This document shows positions 7,243 to 8,753 of a stretch of DNA of 8,753 bases, piece by piece. Positions within the stretch are counted from its first letter, which is position 1. The number at the start of each line of letters is the position of its first letter. The notes below the pieces were generated by a model. It ran no database searches. It was not told where the DNA came from and saw only the letters and a program-made list of their open reading frames with translations. Position numbers and translations under genes: made by a program. Source of the stretch: Holophagales bacterium (GTDB taxonomy: Bacteria > Acidobacteriota > Holophagae > Holophagales > Holophagaceae); assembly GCA_031256155.1 (NCBI GenBank), contig JAIRRD010000213.1, positions 1 through 8,753 of the forward strand. Direction: 5' to 3'.

Positions 7243-8021
7243 GAATAGTCCTTGGAAACATTAAATTCCAAACCAATCCACTCCCTGGCCAGGTTCAGGT
7301 ATGCCTGCGCACCTTTGGATTTCAGGTCATAAAATGCCACAGGTTTCCCATGACTCGGGGCTTCCGCGAGCCGTATGTTACGGGGGATGGATGTTTGAAA
7401 AACCTTGCCCGGGAACGCTTGTCTGACCTCACTTGCAACAGCCTCACCCAGGTTGGTGCGCTCTTCGGCCATAGTCAGCAGAATACCCCCAAGAACCAGT
7501 TTCGGATTGGGGCCGGCTTGAATACGTCGTATAGTTTCCGCAAGTTCAGCAAGACCGTCCATAGCAAAAAATTCGCATGGCATAGGTACTATGACTTCAT
7601 CGGCAGCGGTAAGGGCATTTAGCGTAATCATCCCAAGAGCAGGGGGCGAATCTATCAAAATGTAATCGTAATGGTCAATCACCGGTTGCAGTGCGTTGCG
7701 AAGCTCTTGCAGTTGTGGCAGTTCAAAGAGTTCAAACTCCATCTGCGCCAGATCCTTGCCAGCCGGAACAACTCGCAGCATTGGGACTTCAGTGGTTAAA
7801 ACCAGAGATTCTATTGGAGCGCCCTTTATTAAGGCGTATGAACCAGCGTTGTGATCCGGCTTACGGAAGCCAAGACCGGTCGTACTGTGTCCCTGCGGGT
7901 CAAAGTCAACCAGTAGCACCAGTTTTTCCAGCATAGCCAGAGATGCAGCGATATTTATGGCAGAGGTGGTCTTTCCCACACCTCCCTTTTGATTGGCCAG
8001 AGCCACTATCTTGGCCGACAT
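7239..8021 (-). CDS. parA: Chromosome partitioning ATPase ParA (Soj family)
   Basis: ParA is a Walker-type ATPase that forms ATP-dependent dimers on nucleoid DNA and pulls ParB-parS complexes. The protein has 260 residues with no N-terminal DNA-binding extension, so it is the short chromosomal (Soj) type. It has the deviant Walker A KGGVGKTT (12-19), DFDPQG (39-44), Walker B ILIDSPPALG (121-130, D124) and the C-terminal IPRNIRLAEAPSHGKPV segment (212-228) found in Soj proteins. The ATG at 8021 follows a weak GAG-containing site; the family-typical MSAKIVALANQKGG beginning supports this start. It is the first clear gene of the minus-strand cluster. A candidate promoter lies about 215 bp upstream. 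Confidence 0.96.
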   Translation of the reverse strand: MSAKIVALANQKGGVGKTTSAINIAASLAMLEKLVLLVDFDPQGHSTTGLGFRKPDHNAGSYALIKGAPIESLVLTTEVPMLRVVPAGKDLAQMEFELFELPQLQELRNALQPVIDHYDYILIDSPPALGMITLNALTAADEVIVPMPCEFFAMDGLAELAETIRRIQAGPNPKLVLGGILLTMAEERTNLGEAVASEVRQAFPGKVFQTSIPRNIRLAEAPSHGKPVAFYDLKSKGAQAYLNLAREWIGLEFNVSKDYS

Positions 8022-8071
8022 GTCAATTTCTCAATTCCAAGCGCTTTGATAACATTTTTAACAGAGTCCTC

Positions 8072-8098
8072 TCAACTTTGAAAAGTTGAACTGCTACA
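8072..8098. repeat. Hairpin plus one copy of the AGTTRAAYYGCTAYA element
   Basis: TCAACTTT (8072-8079) and AAAGTTGA (8082-8089) form a perfect 8-bp inverted repeat with a 2-nt centre. Its right arm runs into AGTTGAACTGCTACA (8084-8098), a copy of the element seen at 4179 and 8349. Over 8080-8100, 17 of 21 bases agree with 8345-8365. Confidence 0.5.
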
Positions 8099-8236
8099 TA
8101 AAATTTAGCACATTCTCTTCCAACAAAAAGGCATTGGCACACTCCATCTGAATAAAAAGAATCACAGTCCATTTGCCAGCGGGTTTTCAGGAAATAGTTT
8201 GACCAATGTAGAGTCAGTTTGTGAAGCATCTGCCGT

Positions 8237-8265
8237 ACTATAGCAATTTGCGCTTTCATAGTCCA
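8237..8265 (-). promoter_or_regulatory. Candidate sigma70-type promoter for parA-parB-folC
   Basis: Read on the minus strand, TGGACT (8265-8260) and TATAGT (8242-8237) are separated by exactly 17 bp. TGC directly precedes the second hexamer, giving an extended -10 (TGCTATAGT). The -35 is only a moderate match (4 of 6 to TTGACA) and lies inside one arm of the 8256-8299 inverted repeat. Transcription would start near 8230, giving a leader of about 210 nt before parA. The -10 coincides with a reverse copy of the RAAYYGCTAYA element (8239-8249). Confidence 0.35.
8239..8249 (-). repeat. Minus-strand copy of the RAAYYGCTAYA element
   Basis: TATAGCAATTT on the plus strand is the exact reverse complement of AAATTGCTATA at 4163-4173. 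It overlaps the candidate -10 of the parA promoter. Confidence 0.45.
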
Positions 8266-8299
8266 TTTACGGCGAGTCAAGCCCGCCTATGGACTATGA
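8256..8299. repeat. Inverted repeat / hairpin A
   Basis: TCATAGTCCAT (8256-8266) pairs perfectly with ATGGACTATGA (8289-8299). Inside it, GGCG (8271-8274) pairs with CGCC (8284-8287) around a 9-nt loop. It could be an operator or the first stem of a compound repeat; it overlaps the -35 of the candidate parA promoter. Confidence 0.6.
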
Positions 8300-8303
8300 G
8301 CGG

Positions 8304-8327
8304 CCGGGATTCGCAAGCGAATCCCGG
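8304..8327. repeat. Inverted repeat / hairpin B
   Basis: CCGGGATTCGC (8304-8314) and GCGAATCCCGG (8317-8327) are perfect 11-bp arms with a 2-nt centre, so the practical loop is CAAG. This GC-rich stem abuts hairpin C with no gap. No T-run follows on either strand, so it is not a standard intrinsic terminator. Confidence 0.7.
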
Positions 8328-8363
8328 TATAGCGGTTTAACTACGAAAAGTTAAACCGCTATA
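8328..8363. repeat. Inverted repeat / hairpin C, paired copies of AGTTRAAYYGCTAYA
   Basis: TATAGCGGTTTAAC (8328-8341) and GTTAAACCGCTATA (8350-8363) are perfect 14-bp arms around an 8-nt loop (TACGAAAA). Each arm is a copy of the recurrent element. The structure carries the TAA stop (8337-8339) and last seven codons of the glycosyltransferase gene on the minus strand. Confidence 0.75.
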
Positions 8364-8753
8364 TGTGGGAGCATCTCTTTTCCCAAACGTTGCAAGTTTG
8401 ATTATGCGCTGTTTGAGCAAACTAATCACCTCCGCCCAATCTCCGTGCGCTGTCTGCCTCAGCAATGCCAGTGTTTGGTACCAAGGCGTATACTCGCCAA
8501 GCCCCCAGCGCCAATCGGGCGGGTTTTGCAGCAACACTATGGTGGGAAGCCCCAGAGAACCAGCTAAGTGAGCCATTGAAGTATCAACGGTAACTATCAA
8601 ATCCAACCGTTTGACAATTCGGGCTGTGTCCATAAAGTCACCCATGTGTGGGGACATGTCAATTAAACCCGGAAGATTCGGCGATTCAAGTGATTCAATG
8701 GAAGGCATTTTTTGCAGTCCGTACCAAGCTATGCCGGGACTATCCGCCAAGTC
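8337..8753 (-). CDS. Glycosyltransferase, GT9/TPR-associated type, 3' part (runs off window end)
   Basis: The visible 138 residues are the C-terminal catalytic half of a glycosyltransferase of the heptosyltransferase-like (GT9) fold, often found after TPR repeats in envelope or protein glycosylation enzymes. The recognisable stretch is WYGLQK, then FMDTARIVKRLDLIVTVDTS, then MAHLAGSLGLPTIVLL and the PDWRWG...TPWYQTLALLRQ...GDWAEVI tail. The VDTSMAHLAG part forms the nucleotide-sugar binding loop of this group. The frame is open to the last base (GAC TTG GCG GAT), so the codon near 8750 is internal and the true start lies outside the window. After GDWAEVI the C-terminus continues about 30 residues, and the last eight (SGLTFRS and its preceding Tyr) come from the hairpin C repeat. 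Donor and acceptor are unknown. Confidence 0.88.
   Translation of the reverse strand, partial: DLADSPGIAWYGLQKMPSIESLESPNLPGLIDMSPHMGDFMDTARIVKRLDLIVTVDTSMAHLAGSLGLPTIVLLQNPPDWRWGLGEYTPWYQTLALLRQTAHGDWAEVISLLKQRIIKLATFGKRDAPTYSGLTFRS

Larger units (their letters stand above)
8022..8336. other. Gene-poor spacer between parA and the glycosyltransferase
   Basis: This 315-bp stretch has no recognised gene. Its left part (about 8040-8250) is visibly more A+T-rich than the flanking genes. A minus-strand frame of 85 codons (8280 to 8023) ends 1 nt before the parA ATG, but its product, rich in Trp, Cys and Met, matches nothing I know and contains two of the repeat copies. I regard it as probably non-coding or a decayed gene. 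The right part (8256 onward) is a run of strong hairpins. A candidate parA promoter lies at 8237-8265. Confidence 0.55.

Noticed and set aside
8304..8327. Intrinsic terminator of the glycosyltransferase gene
   Set aside because: The stem is strong, but no T-tract follows it on the minus strand, so a repeat is the better label.
8072..8363. CRISPR array
   Set aside because: The repeats are few, degenerate, in both orientations and irregularly spaced, with no cas gene present.
8748..8753. Start codon for the glycosyltransferase near 8750
   Set aside because: The codon is TTG in a frame open to the window edge, and the encoded part is only the C-terminal portion of the family.

Overview
The window looks like ordinary chromosomal DNA of a Gram-negative bacterium of moderate GC content. 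The gene families and their order (panD, RNase G, dCMP deaminase, ABC exporter; then ParA, ParB, FolC and a secreted protein) and the TPR-type glycosyltransferase tail would fit a Desulfovibrio-like member of the Desulfobacterota. That placement is an inference from family resemblance only. There is no sign of phage, plasmid or transposon genes, tRNA, rRNA or CRISPR.

Layout. Bases 1-4179 are read on the plus strand: the 3' part of panD (cut by the window start at its self-cleavage site), a 132-bp leader with mutually exclusive hairpins, and then a tight three-gene cluster. The cluster is rng, a dCMP deaminase gene that overlaps rng by 8 bp, and a half-size ABC exporter that starts at a TTG directly after the deaminase stop. 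Bases 8021-4189 are read on the minus strand as a second tight cluster: parA, parB (4-bp overlap), folC (2-bp gap, GTG start) and an unrecognised secreted protein with a divergent OmpA-like C-terminus (22-bp gap). The two clusters converge with 9 bp between stop codons. Beyond a gene-poor 315-bp spacer (8022-8336), the 3' end of a glycosyltransferase gene enters from the right on the minus strand.

How the genes work together. The plus-strand genes combine pantothenate synthesis, RNA processing and decay, and pyrimidine nucleotide supply with an exporter. The minus-strand cluster joins chromosome segregation (ParAB) to folate polyglutamylation and a probable envelope protein. This is a housekeeping grouping, not a single pathway.

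The most unusual content is non-coding. A degenerate short sequence (RAAYYGCTAYA, often extended to AGTTRAAYYGCTAYA) occurs six times, all at the convergent gene end or in the spacer upstream of parA. One pair of copies forms a perfect 14-bp hairpin carrying the glycosyltransferase stop codon. Two more strong hairpins lie beside it, giving a three-hairpin cluster at 8256-8363. One copy supplies an extended -10-like sequence that may be the promoter of the parAB-folC operon. I did not find an unmistakable new multi-gene system.
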